Of a stretch of 64,000 nt of DNA, positions 51,945 to 60,187 are shown piece after piece (within the stretch, counting starts at the first letter, position 1; every line of letters starts with the position of its first letter). A program made the translations under genes and the position numbers. The DNA is from Candidatus Gastranaerophilales bacterium (GTDB taxonomy: Bacteria > Cyanobacteriota > Vampirovibrionia > Gastranaerophilales > Gastranaerophilaceae), in contig CALUTJ010000004.1 in NCBI GenBank assembly GCA_944323685.1, positions 62,001 through 126,000 of the forward strand, read 5' to 3'. The notes beneath the pieces are model-generated. The model did no database searches. It was not told the origin of the DNA and saw nothing but the letters and a program-made list of their open reading frames with translations.

Positions 51945-51976
51945 TGTCTTGCTCGCTCGCGTGTAACGGCAATTCC

Positions 51977-52013
51977 GAGTTTTGCGTTGTGTTGAAAACA
52001 CAACGCAAAACTC
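51977..52013. repeat. Perfect 17-bp hairpin
   Basis: GAGTTTTGCGTTGTGTT pairs perfectly with AACACAACGCAAAACTC across a 3-base loop (GAA). A weaker hairpin (ACAAAGC / GCTTTGT) follows near 52040-52060. No coding potential. Confidence 0.7.
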
Positions 52014-52100
52014 TCCAGCCTCAGCTCGCTCGCGCCGAACTCTAAAACAAAGCTTTGCTTTGTGGAGTTCTCTCCTCTAATCATCCAAAACATGAAACAA

Positions 52101-52125
52101 AAAACTCCACGTAAAGTGGAGTTTT
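52101..52125 (-). terminator. Terminator of tRNA-Asp
   Basis: AAAACTCCAC / GTGGAGTTTT, loop GTAAA, T-run on the minus strand. It lies 8 bp past the CCA end of tRNA-Asp. Confidence 0.85.
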
Positions 52126-52133
52126 TTATTAAA

Positions 52134-52211
52134 TGGCGGGACCGACGAGGCTCGAACTCGCGACCTTCTGCGTGACAGGCAGACACTCTAACCAAACTGA
52201 GCTACGATCCC
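52134..52211 (-). tRNA. tRNA-Asp (anticodon GUC)
   Basis: 78 nt including encoded CCA. On the minus strand: acceptor GGGATCG / CGGTCCC with a wobble, D-arm GCTC...GAGT, anticodon stem TCTGC / GCAGA with loop CTGTCAC (anticodon GTC), T-arm GCGAG-TTCGAGC-CTCGT, discriminator G then CCA. Confidence 0.95.
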
Positions 52212-52387
52212 ACGCCATAGTATTTAATTTTCAAGTCCGAAATGATGTTTACTGCCAAACCTCATGTCCGTGAACTTATTATAAAACGCTAAATTTTAAT
52301 TTTCAATAACTTTATTAAAAATTTATTGTCTTTTTTTATTATGCTTTTGTATAATTTTATTACAGTATAATAAACATCGGAGTATAA

Positions 52388-53197
52388 ATGAAAAAAACAA
52401 TTATTCTTGCATTCCTGCTGATGATGACTTATTCTTTACCCGTAAATGCGGCACAAAAAGTAAAAGTCAGTGCGCTTACCCCTTTTAGTTCTCTTAATCC
52501 TTCAGAAAAAATGAAGGTCATAACACTTGAAAAAGCAGAGTTTAATAACGGAATCATATTTGAAAACGGTACTGTTATCTACGGCGATATTATAGAGGTC
52601 AAACAGCCGAAGCGTGCCAAAAGAAATGCCGGTTTTAAATTTAAACCGACATCATATCTGTATAACGGCGAAATACGCACTGTTAATGACCCTAATTTTA
52701 TTGCAAAGTATGCTGAATACAAAGAGCTTAACAAAGCCGAGCTGGCGACATCTGCTGCCGCAACGGCAGGAGGATTTATTTTTCATATTCCGCTGCTGTC
52801 AGAAGGTGTATCTTTTGTAAAAGGTGTTATAAAAAACCCCGAGGACAACCGCTTTAAATCAGGAGCCGTTCAGGTGTACAAGGATTCTCCTCTCTCTTAC
52901 ATTGAGGAGGGCAAAGACATCGACATACAAGAAAATACAATGTTTATACTTAAATTCAAATCCTCTGACCTTGAAGATTTAGACGATGAAACTCAGGAGG
53001 ACGCTCAAAACGAAGAATCTTCGACCAAACCGCCAGTTGAGCAAGAAAATACAGCACCCGAAGATGAGAACAACAGTAAATCATTGCAAGCACCTTCCGT
53101 ACCGGTAGTTTCACAGGCCGAAAATCCGGAAGAAAAGCCTATCAAAGCAATTAACCCTGATGAAGTATTGCGCGAAGTTGAGCTAAACTCCAAGTGA
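52388..53197 (+). CDS. Exported hypothetical protein
   Basis: 269 aa. Residues 1-21 are a Sec signal peptide (MKKTIILAFLLMMTYSLPVNA). A beta-rich segment follows (FNNGIIFENGTVIYGDIIEV, FKFKPTSYLYNGEI), then a helical/Gly stretch (AATAGGFIFHIPLLSEGVSF) and a beta end (IQENTMFILKFKSSDL). The last 70 residues are Glu/Asn/Pro-rich and disordered. No family recognised. GGAG Shine-Dalgarno and two upstream TATAAT boxes (52350, 52366). Its 3' end overlaps the convergent helicase gene by 15 bp. Confidence 0.75.
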   Translation: MKKTIILAFLLMMTYSLPVNAAQKVKVSALTPFSSLNPSEKMKVITLEKAEFNNGIIFENGTVIYGDIIEVKQPKRAKRNAGFKFKPTSYLYNGEIRTVNDPNFIAKYAEYKELNKAELATSAAATAGGFIFHIPLLSEGVSFVKGVIKNPEDNRFKSGAVQVYKDSPLSYIEEGKDIDIQENTMFILKFKSSDLEDLDDETQEDAQNEESSTKPPVEQENTAPEDENNSKSLQAPSVPVVSQAENPEEKPIKAINPDEVLREVELNSK

Positions 53198-56140
53198 GAA
53201 AATGTTGTAGATTTCTTCGTCCGAGAGTTCGGTAATAATCTTTTCTCCTTCAAACACGGCAACATTAGCCAAATCTTTTTTGTTGCTAATCATCTCGTCA
53301 ATTTTTTCTTCAAAAGTGCCGAGGGTAATAAACCTGTGAACCATGACATTTTTATCCTGACCGATTCTGTAAGTTCGGTCGGTTGCCTGATCTTCAACAG
53401 CAGGGTTCCACCACAAATCGTAATGGATGACGTTAGTCGCAGCCGTAAGGTTCAACCCTGTGCCGCCTGCTTTCAGCGAAAGTATCATTACATTTGAATC
53501 GGAATTCTCCTGAAAATCTTTAATAAGTTCTTCCCTTTGCGATCTGTTCAAAGAACCGTGGAAAAATAGCGGGTTAACGCCAAGCTCCTCGTTCAAAATC
53601 GTACAAAGTATATTGCCCATTTCTTTATACTGGGTAAATATAAGCGTTTTTTCATTGTTCTCAAGTATTTGATTTGTAATTGAAACAAGTTTTTCAGCCT
53701 TGCCTGATACGTCTTTAGATAAGTCTCCGGTTTTTAAGTACTGATACGGGTGGTTGCAAATCTGTTTTAACGCCGTAATCAGTTTGAAAATCATGCCGCG
53801 TCTGTTGATGCCGTTGAGTTTTGAAATATCTGACATCAAATTGTCCAAAACACTTTGATACAAAGCAGCCTGTGTCTTTGTCAAATAGCAGTACTCGTTT
53901 AACACAACCTTGTCCGGCAAATCCGAGATAATTGATTTATCGGTTTTTAAACGTCTTAAGATAAACGGAGATATAGCCAGCCTTAACTTGTCAGCCCTGC
54001 TTGTCTGTTTAAATTTTTCTATAGGTATTGCATAACTTTTTTGGAAATCTCTTATTGTGCCGAGATAGCCGCGGTTTATAAAATCAAATATACTCCACAG
54101 CTCGGTTAATTTGTTTTCAACCGGAGTACCTGTCATAGCTATTTTTGTATCGGCTTTAATTTGTTTAACAGCCTGTGTTTGCGAAGTATCCGGATTTTTG
54201 ATGTTTTGAGCCTCGTCAATAATGAGCATTGACCATTTTGATTTTTTAACCTCCTCGATATCAATTCTTAAAATTGCATAAGTAGTGATAATGACATCGG
54301 CGGTTTTATCAAGTTTTCTTTCAATACCGTGATATATTGAGGTTTTAAGCTGCGGGGCAAAGTTTTTGATTTCTTTAACCCAGTTGCCCAGAAGTGTTGT
54401 AGGACAAACAACAAGCGCGGGGTGCTTGAGGTTTCCGTTTTCTTTTTCTTTAAGCAGAAAGCTGATAACCTGAATAGTCTTACCAAGCCCCATGTCATCA
54501 GCCATACAACAGCCAAAACCCTTGTGAATATTTGTATAAAGCCATTTGAATCCGCGTTCCTGATAAGGTCTTAAAACTCCTTTTAATGATTCCGGCGGAG
54601 GTACTTCCTCGGTTTTTGTCAGGTCTTTTAAGATGTTTGCAAAAGCCTCATCGTAATCAAAATCATAATCATCCATTTGAGAAGACAATGCGGCATGGAG
54701 AATTTCCATCTTGTTTTTGTCCGTAATTTTCGGGTGCTTGACTTTTTCTATAAGTTTTGCATTTTCTTCTTTGTCAATCAAGACGTAATGATTCTTGTAT
54801 TTTATCAGCCCGTTTGCATTTTTTGTAAGCTCTTCATACTCTTCAACGGAAAGTTTGTCATCACCGATAGCAATGGTATAAGAAAATTCGAACAAATCGT
54901 TGAGAGAAGACACTGAAGTTCCGTTAGAGGTGAGAATATCTCTAAGCTCGGCTGTTCTGGCGGCTTTAACCCTTGCATTGATTGAGGCGCGCGGAGTAAC
55001 GATATTATCGATACCCTCAGGCAAAATAACGTCAATCGATGCTTTTTGAAGATAATATGACACCTGTGCAATAATTTTATACACCTCGTTAAGGTTCATA
55101 TTAAGTTCAAACTGATGTTCTTCCTCAAAGAAATCCTCTAACTCGGGATAATATCTTGCAACATAATTCAGCTGTTTTTCAATAAGGTCGACAATTTCCT
55201 GATTGGTGTAATTGTCAAAATGTTCGGTTTCCGCATATATATATTCTATGCGGTGTTTTTCTCCGGTGTGTTTGTTTTTTATATTAATTTTAAGCTGATA
55301 ATCTTCATCCGTGAGTTTGAGAATTTCAAACTCCGGTAATATATCGTATTTGCCGATGTAGATTTCATCCAGCCACTCCGATATTGCGAGTGCCAGATCA
55401 AGCCCTCTGAAAAATCTTTTGTTTGAAGCGTTTTTGATAAAATAAACCGCTGATTTTCCGTCTTTGAATTTTGCAGCTTTAATGTGCAGAAAATTAAATA
55501 TTATATAGTTTAAAAAGCTTTCCGTCAGCTTATTTATGTCATACTTTTGCGGATTCTGCACAAAATTATCGGGAACGGCAGTTTTCAGGTTATTGAGCGC
55601 CAGTGTAACATCTTTGCTGTTTTTATAAATTTCATATCTTACTTGAAAAATTGTATCTGTTTCTTTGACAACAGGAATAAAATGCAATTTTTCAACAATT
55701 TTCATTATTGTATAAATAAATCTGTTTAAATAATTAAAGCTGTCAGACCCGCTTTCAAAATTCAGTATCTCGTTAAAGCTGGTAAAATACTCAAAAACAA
55801 TATCCTGCTTAAGTACATAGCCAATCATATCTTTAGTTTCGCCGTTAGCGGTTATTTCTTTAATCTCGGAGCGGAATCTGTATAATGAGCCTTTTGATTT
55901 TGCATAAAAGTCAAAATTGTTTGTCGGGGTGACAAAAAAATCTCCGTTTTCAAGCAGATAAAAATCGGTGCTTCTTAACGGTGTGTTTTTACCGACAAAT
56001 GCATCTTCGAACTCATCTTCAAATGTTTGATAAACAGTACTGAGCTGAAGTCTGAAATCCTTATTTTCCAACCCGACAGGATTTTCCGTGAGGTTTAAAA
56101 ACAACTCATCTATATTATTCTTTTTTATATTTAATGACAT
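53183..56140 (-). CDS. SNF2-family DNA-dependent ATPase/helicase
   Basis: 985 aa from the ATG at 56140 with an AGGTGG Shine-Dalgarno (a GTG two codons earlier is also open). The C-terminal half is the SNF2 motor: LRPYQERGFKWL, Walker A MADDMGLGKTIQVISFLL, Walker B IIDEAQNIKN, MTGTPVENKLTELW, IFTQYKEMG, LKAGGTGLNLTAATNVIHYD and QATDRTYRIGQDKNVMVHRF. The first 500 residues are a bacterial N-terminal region with no catalytic motif that I recognise. Such proteins move along DNA or remodel DNA-bound proteins, as RapA does for RNA polymerase; the precise target is unknown. Confidence 0.9.
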   Translation of the reverse strand: MSLNIKKNNIDELFLNLTENPVGLENKDFRLQLSTVYQTFEDEFEDAFVGKNTPLRSTDFYLLENGDFFVTPTNNFDFYAKSKGSLYRFRSEIKEITANGETKDMIGYVLKQDIVFEYFTSFNEILNFESGSDSFNYLNRFIYTIMKIVEKLHFIPVVKETDTIFQVRYEIYKNSKDVTLALNNLKTAVPDNFVQNPQKYDINKLTESFLNYIIFNFLHIKAAKFKDGKSAVYFIKNASNKRFFRGLDLALAISEWLDEIYIGKYDILPEFEILKLTDEDYQLKINIKNKHTGEKHRIEYIYAETEHFDNYTNQEIVDLIEKQLNYVARYYPELEDFFEEEHQFELNMNLNEVYKIIAQVSYYLQKASIDVILPEGIDNIVTPRASINARVKAARTAELRDILTSNGTSVSSLNDLFEFSYTIAIGDDKLSVEEYEELTKNANGLIKYKNHYVLIDKEENAKLIEKVKHPKITDKNKMEILHAALSSQMDDYDFDYDEAFANILKDLTKTEEVPPPESLKGVLRPYQERGFKWLYTNIHKGFGCCMADDMGLGKTIQVISFLLKEKENGNLKHPALVVCPTTLLGNWVKEIKNFAPQLKTSIYHGIERKLDKTADVIITTYAILRIDIEEVKKSKWSMLIIDEAQNIKNPDTSQTQAVKQIKADTKIAMTGTPVENKLTELWSIFDFINRGYLGTIRDFQKSYAIPIEKFKQTSRADKLRLAISPFILRRLKTDKSIISDLPDKVVLNEYCYLTKTQAALYQSVLDNLMSDISKLNGINRRGMIFKLITALKQICNHPYQYLKTGDLSKDVSGKAEKLVSITNQILENNEKTLIFTQYKEMGNILCTILNEELGVNPLFFHGSLNRSQREELIKDFQENSDSNVMILSLKAGGTGLNLTAATNVIHYDLWWNPAVEDQATDRTYRIGQDKNVMVHRFITLGTFEEKIDEMISNKKDLANVAVFEGEKIITELSDEEIYNIFSLGV

Positions 56141-56314
56141 AACCACCTGCTAATGTTTCCGCTTTACCGCTTCTTAAAAGCTGTTTTCTCTTGACTTAAA
56201 ATTATAACAAAAACATAAAACAAATTAAAACAGAAAATTAAGTATATTTTGCAAAATCTGCCATAAATATTTTATAATTGATAATATCGTAATTCGTTTT
56301 AAGGACAAATTTTT

Positions 56315-56767
56315 ATGAAGACAAGAACAATAACACAACCTATGTTGAACAACATAAAAACGGTTTTGACCAGAATGAACGAGAAAACCAAATACGCAGA
56401 TGACGGATACAGCTTTGCGGCAGAAATCTTAAAACGTCTGACGATTGGCGACAAAGCCGAATTTATTGACGGACGCTGTTTTATAAACAAAGTCGCCCCT
56501 GATAAACAAATGCAAAAGCACACACTTTTTACCATGGGGAAGACCCAGCTTGTAATAAACAACAAATCAGGCGAAATAGTCGACTATTACAAGCCGTTTT
56601 ACAAGCCTTGGAAAAAAGTTATGAAAAATTTAGAAAAATATCTGCAAATTTTTTCAGACAACTTTGACAACCCGCAAATAGTCACACAGCACAGACTTTC
56701 ATTTAGCGGCTTTACTAAAGCAGGATTACAAAAAATTCAGGAGATTAAAGATAAAATCAATTTATAA
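56315..56767 (+). CDS. Hypothetical protein with C-terminal FSG motif
   Basis: 150 aa. Basic and mixed: an N-terminal helix (MLNNIKTVLTRMNEKTKYAD), a beta-like centre (AEFIDGRCFINKVAP, HTLFTMGKTQLVINNKSGEI), then helices. The segment RLSFSGFTKAG is close to the C-terminus rather than the N-terminus. No signal or membrane segment and no known domain. Terminator downstream is shared with the convergent gene. Confidence 0.65.
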   Translation: MKTRTITQPMLNNIKTVLTRMNEKTKYADDGYSFAAEILKRLTIGDKAEFIDGRCFINKVAPDKQMQKHTLFTMGKTQLVINNKSGEIVDYYKPFYKPWKKVMKNLEKYLQIFSDNFDNPQIVTQHRLSFSGFTKAGLQKIQEIKDKINL

Positions 56768-56780
56768 ACAGCACAAAACA

Positions 56781-56817
56781 ATATCCCCGCCCCGGCAATA
56801 ACTGCCGGCAGGGATAT
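56781..56817. terminator. Bidirectional terminator
   Basis: ATATCCC / GGGATAT closes an inner hairpin CCGGCA / TGCCGG; it lies between convergent genes. No long T-run, so termination strength is uncertain. Confidence 0.6.
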
Positions 56818-56838
56818 CTTATCTGCATTTGCATAATA

Positions 56839-57195
56839 CTATCTGTTTAAAAAGCCCTGTGTTTCGCTGTAAATATATGCTTTTATATCCGAAACAGATG
56901 CTGCGTCAGACGCAAGTGAGGAAAAATTCAAATTCGAATAATAAGAATCAAGCTTTGATGCCAATTGAGGGTACTGAGCTTTCAAACTAGCTATATATGA
57001 TTGTGCTGTTGAACGTGCCGTTTCTTCCGTAATTTGTGATGACGGGTTGTTTTGTGAAGCAGTGTTTTGTTGGTTATTATCAGCAAATAATCCGTCTTCC
57101 TGAGCTTTTTTCTTTTTCTTTTCTTCTTCACTAAGGCTGCTTGTGTTAGTTGATTGAACACTTGTTGCAGAGTATGAACTGATTGAGTTGACCAT
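56839..57195 (-). CDS. Hypothetical small Ser/Gln-rich protein
   Basis: 118 aa. A Ser/Thr-rich start, a Lys-rich stretch (EEEKKKKKAQEDG), a Gln/Asn-rich linker and a helical C-terminus (AQSYIASLKAQYPQLASKLD, then AYIYSETQGFLNR). No signal peptide or membrane segment. AAGGAGAAAAG lies before the ATG. The 5' leader consists of the 176-bp structured element (copy 2), ending 15 bp before the ATG. Family unknown. Confidence 0.65.
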   Translation of the reverse strand: MVNSISSYSATSVQSTNTSSLSEEEKKKKKAQEDGLFADNNQQNTASQNNPSSQITEETARSTAQSYIASLKAQYPQLASKLDSYYSNLNFSSLASDAASVSDIKAYIYSETQGFLNR

Positions 57196-57210
57196 TAACT
57201 TTTCTCCTTT

Positions 57211-57386
57211 TATCTAATCTGGTGTTGCAGTTGCCGCCTCGAGCCTTCGAGCCGTCACTGCTCGCCTTTGCCTTCTTTTTCGGCTGAACTGTGGTGAAGC
57301 CTGAAAAATGGCTTCACTATGTGAACAATGTGTCACTCCAAAAATTCGTTCACGTATCTTTGCTACTTATCACGAATTTTTCTCGG
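57211..57386 (-). repeat. 176-bp structured leader element, copy 2
   Basis: Matches 46783-46958 with nine substitutions and no gaps. Oriented toward the gene at 56839-57195, as copy 1 is toward its downstream gene. The AGATTAGATA end is 15 bp from the ATG, separated by a Shine-Dalgarno. The remaining gap to the divergent permease (57387-57498) is AT-rich with a TATAAT at 57482-57487. Confidence 0.8.
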
Positions 57387-57498
57387 AGAATATATAACAG
57401 ATATCATTTTTATTATAATAATTCTTAAACAGAGTTTCATAACTCTTAAGAGCCCGTTTAAAAATTGTATTTTGAAGTTTTTATAATAAGATTAAAAT

Positions 57499-58857
57499 AT
57501 GGGTCAAGATTTAAAAAGGACATTATCACTCCCCGATGCGATATCAATAGTTGCAGGCTCTATGATAGGCTGCGGAATTTTTATAGTTTCCGCGGACATA
57601 GCAAGACAGGTAAACTCGGGACTTTTGCTTATATTAATCTGGATAATTGCAGGTTTTATAACAATGTGCGGCGGCCTGTCGCTTTGTGAACTCGCGGCAA
57701 ATATAACGGATGAAGGCGGCCAGTACGTATATTTAAAAAAAATCTTTAATGAAAAAATAGCATTTCTCTACGGCTGGACTCTGTTTCTTGTGATACAAAC
57801 AGGAACAATTGCGGCTGTTTGTGTAGCATTTGCAAAATTTTTCGGGATTCTTGTCCCCTGCATAAGCAGTGAAAACCTGCTGTTTAAAATCGGATTTTTA
57901 AAATTGTCAACACAGCAGCTTTTTTCAATTTGTACGGTAATATTTTTAAGCTATATAAATTCACGCGGAATAAAATACGGAGTAATAACACAAAACATTT
58001 TCACCATAACAAAAGTAGTTTCTATGGCAGGACTGATTGTTGCCGGTTTGTTATTCGGGTTTAACGCACATACATTGCAAGCAAACTTTCACATGCCCGT
58101 AGTATCAGGTTTTGAAACTATAAATATAATGGCGGTTGCAATTGTCGGGGCGTTATTTGCTTCAATAACATGGAATAACATAACATTCATTGCGGGGGAA
58201 GTAAAACACCCGCAAAAAAATATCCCTAAAGCGATGATTTGCGGCGTAACGCTTGTAGTTTCGCTATATCTTTTGATGAATATGATATATCTCGGAGTGC
58301 TGCCGTTTGACGCAATACAAAATGCTCCGCAGGATATTGTGGCAGCGCGTACAATGAGTGAAATTTTCGGAACAGTCGGCAGGGATATTATTGCCGTTAT
58401 AATTATGATTTCAGCTTTCGGATGCGCAAACGGTATGATTTTAACCGGCTCAAGAGTATATTACAAAATGGCTAAAGACAGGGCTTTTTTCAGACCTCTT
58501 GCTTTGATTAACAGAAAAACAAGAGTGCCGGTTAATTCACTGTGGGCACAATGCATCTGGATTTGTATTCTTATACTCTGGGGAAATTACTCCGAACTTT
58601 TAGACTTTGTAATTTATGCGTCTTTGATATTTTACATACTGGTAACAGCAGGTGTCTTTGTCTACAGAAAAAAAGTGTCTGTTGAAAATAAAAAATTCAG
58701 AATTAACAACTTTTTCCCCGTAACTTTTTTAATTTTTGCAACATATATAGTTATTTGCTTATCAATATACAAGCCTTTATACACAATACCGGGATTGCTT
58801 ATCACAATCGCCGGCATTCCCGTATTTCATATATGGCAAAAACTGAAACAAAATTAA
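57499..58857 (+). CDS. APC-family amino acid permease
   Basis: 452 aa inner-membrane transporter with about twelve helices. The family start LSLPDAISIVAGSMIGCGIF is the unwound TM1 substrate site (GSMIGxGIF). TM6-type FASITWNNITFIAGEVKHPQ and the later SRVYYKMAKDRAFFRPLALI match amino acid/polyamine antiporters. It probably imports or exchanges an amino acid; the specific substrate cannot be assigned. No catabolic gene is adjacent. It converges with the next gene (3 bp apart). Confidence 0.9.
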   Translation: MGQDLKRTLSLPDAISIVAGSMIGCGIFIVSADIARQVNSGLLLILIWIIAGFITMCGGLSLCELAANITDEGGQYVYLKKIFNEKIAFLYGWTLFLVIQTGTIAAVCVAFAKFFGILVPCISSENLLFKIGFLKLSTQQLFSICTVIFLSYINSRGIKYGVITQNIFTITKVVSMAGLIVAGLLFGFNAHTLQANFHMPVVSGFETINIMAVAIVGALFASITWNNITFIAGEVKHPQKNIPKAMICGVTLVVSLYLLMNMIYLGVLPFDAIQNAPQDIVAARTMSEIFGTVGRDIIAVIIMISAFGCANGMILTGSRVYYKMAKDRAFFRPLALINRKTRVPVNSLWAQCIWICILILWGNYSELLDFVIYASLIFYILVTAGVFVYRKKVSVENKKFRINNFFPVTFLIFATYIVICLSIYKPLYTIPGLLITIAGIPVFHIWQKLKQN

Positions 58858-58860
58858 TGT

Positions 58861-59373
58861 TTAGGGGATATAAGCATCGGTTAAATCCCATTTGCCCGTG
58901 TTATCCGTATAAAAATCATCGTTGTTGCTGGGGCAGTATGTCGTACTGTTTTTTATGTAGTTAACAATATCTCTTACTTTAAGTTTAATTATGTCGGAGA
59001 GTTTGTCCGCGTCATTGCCGTCTTTGATATCTTCAAGAACATTAACTGACATAGGAATTTTATCCAGCGACCTGTTTTGTGCCATGATTTCAAACCCCAG
59101 TTTTTCGGGGAAAATGTATTCGTTTGAGAAGAAGGATTTTTTGTATTTAGGTTTTTGATAGCATACGTTTATATCCGCATCGAGTTCATCAATAAAGTCT
59201 TTAGATTTATTATATGCCTCAAGGAACACTTTCTTTTCTTCGTCTTTGAGCGGTGAGTTATTAACCTGATTTAGATGTTCTTCGGTTGTTATATCTCTTT
59301 TAAAAGGAGTATGTTTATTCGTTTTTGGGGTATTACTATAATACGGATGTAAAATGGGGGATATTTGCATCAT
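58861..59373 (-). CDS. Hypothetical protein with N-terminal FKR motif
   Basis: 170 aa. Two consecutive ATGs (59373, 59370) follow AGAGGATTAA; the second gives MQISPILHPYY, like other motif-bearing starts, then HTPFKR (about residues 20-25). The rest is acidic and helical with Cys near the end (LDADINVCYQKPKYK, IIKLKVRDIVNYIKNSTTYC). No membrane segment and no recognised domain. Confidence 0.65.
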   Translation of the reverse strand: MMQISPILHPYYSNTPKTNKHTPFKRDITTEEHLNQVNNSPLKDEEKKVFLEAYNKSKDFIDELDADINVCYQKPKYKKSFFSNEYIFPEKLGFEIMAQNRSLDKIPMSVNVLEDIKDGNDADKLSDIIKLKVRDIVNYIKNSTTYCPSNNDDFYTDNTGKWDLTDAYIP

Positions 59374-59407
59374 TTAATCCTCTTAGATTGTTATATGACT
59401 AAAGTAT

Positions 59408-60187
59408 TTATTTTTTTAAGAACTGCTCAAAACCTTTAAACGTTTCTCTCGCACTGTCGCTTTGAGGAATTACAGACTGAGTCTGTGCAGCAGCCGCATT
59501 GTTCTGCTGCGGTTTGTTAACGTTTTGTGTTTGAGTTTCTTCGGGGTTTAATCCTTTTTTCTTTGCTTCTCTTTTATCAAGCTGTTTTTTGAAAACGCCT
59601 GCCAGCGGAGTAGACAAGAAAGGAACTATCATACGTTTTGCAATAATCTGAGTCACTATCAAAACTGCGATTACGCCAAAACCGCCTCTGGCAATTTTGT
59701 TTGTTTTGTTAATCGCATCTTTAACATTTTTGGAAGAACATATGAGATTTTCGGTTAACTCTGATTTTTTAAGGAATGCATTAACTTTGTCGGTGTATGT
59801 TTTTATTTTTGCTGCTGACGGAGTGAAGCCGCCTTTGAATACACGGTCGTAAAGTTTGTCTGACCATTTGTTAATACACAAGCCCAATGTCAACTGTGTT
59901 ATAACGTTCAAAATTCCGTTCGCAAGGTCGATACCTGCAACGAATTTTCTTTTATCCTCCGGTATTCTCTTGTTATTGTAGCTTTGAGTTGTGTAATAGT
60001 AGCAGTTAACACCGTCTTTTGTTGTTGTGGAAATAAGAGCAAGTAATTTTGCAATATCTGTCGGGTTTTCCGGCATAAGAGTGTGTGCAACTTTTGTATC
60101 CATTGCCTTTGAGGAAACTCTGTTTGCAAAATCAATTGTTTTGTCCGCGTATTTAGAAGCTAAATTTCTGATTGACGAAATGTTCAT
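59408..60187 (-). CDS. Membrane protein of the same style as 44391-45422, with C-terminal FKG
   Basis: 259 aa. MNISSIRNLA start. Two or three hydrophobic helices (LANGILNVITQLTLGLCINK, FGVIAVLIVTQIIAKRMIV). A block CYYYTTQSYNNKRIPEDKRK precedes the first, comparable to the KK-A block in the gene at 44391. The Gln/Asn/Ala-rich tail ends in ETFKGFEQFLKK, placing the FKG motif at the C-terminus. It starts one base inside the stop of the next gene upstream, so both are translationally coupled. Function unknown. Confidence 0.75.
   Translation of the reverse strand: MNISSIRNLASKYADKTIDFANRVSSKAMDTKVAHTLMPENPTDIAKLLALISTTTKDGVNCYYYTTQSYNNKRIPEDKRKFVAGIDLANGILNVITQLTLGLCINKWSDKLYDRVFKGGFTPSAAKIKTYTDKVNAFLKKSELTENLICSSKNVKDAINKTNKIARGGFGVIAVLIVTQIIAKRMIVPFLSTPLAGVFKKQLDKREAKKKGLNPEETQTQNVNKPQQNNAAAAQTQSVIPQSDSARETFKGFEQFLKK

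Noticed and set aside
51758-52195. Minus-strand 145-codon open frame across the tRNA-Asp locus
   Set aside because: It reads through the tRNA, its terminator and the hairpins; not a credible protein.
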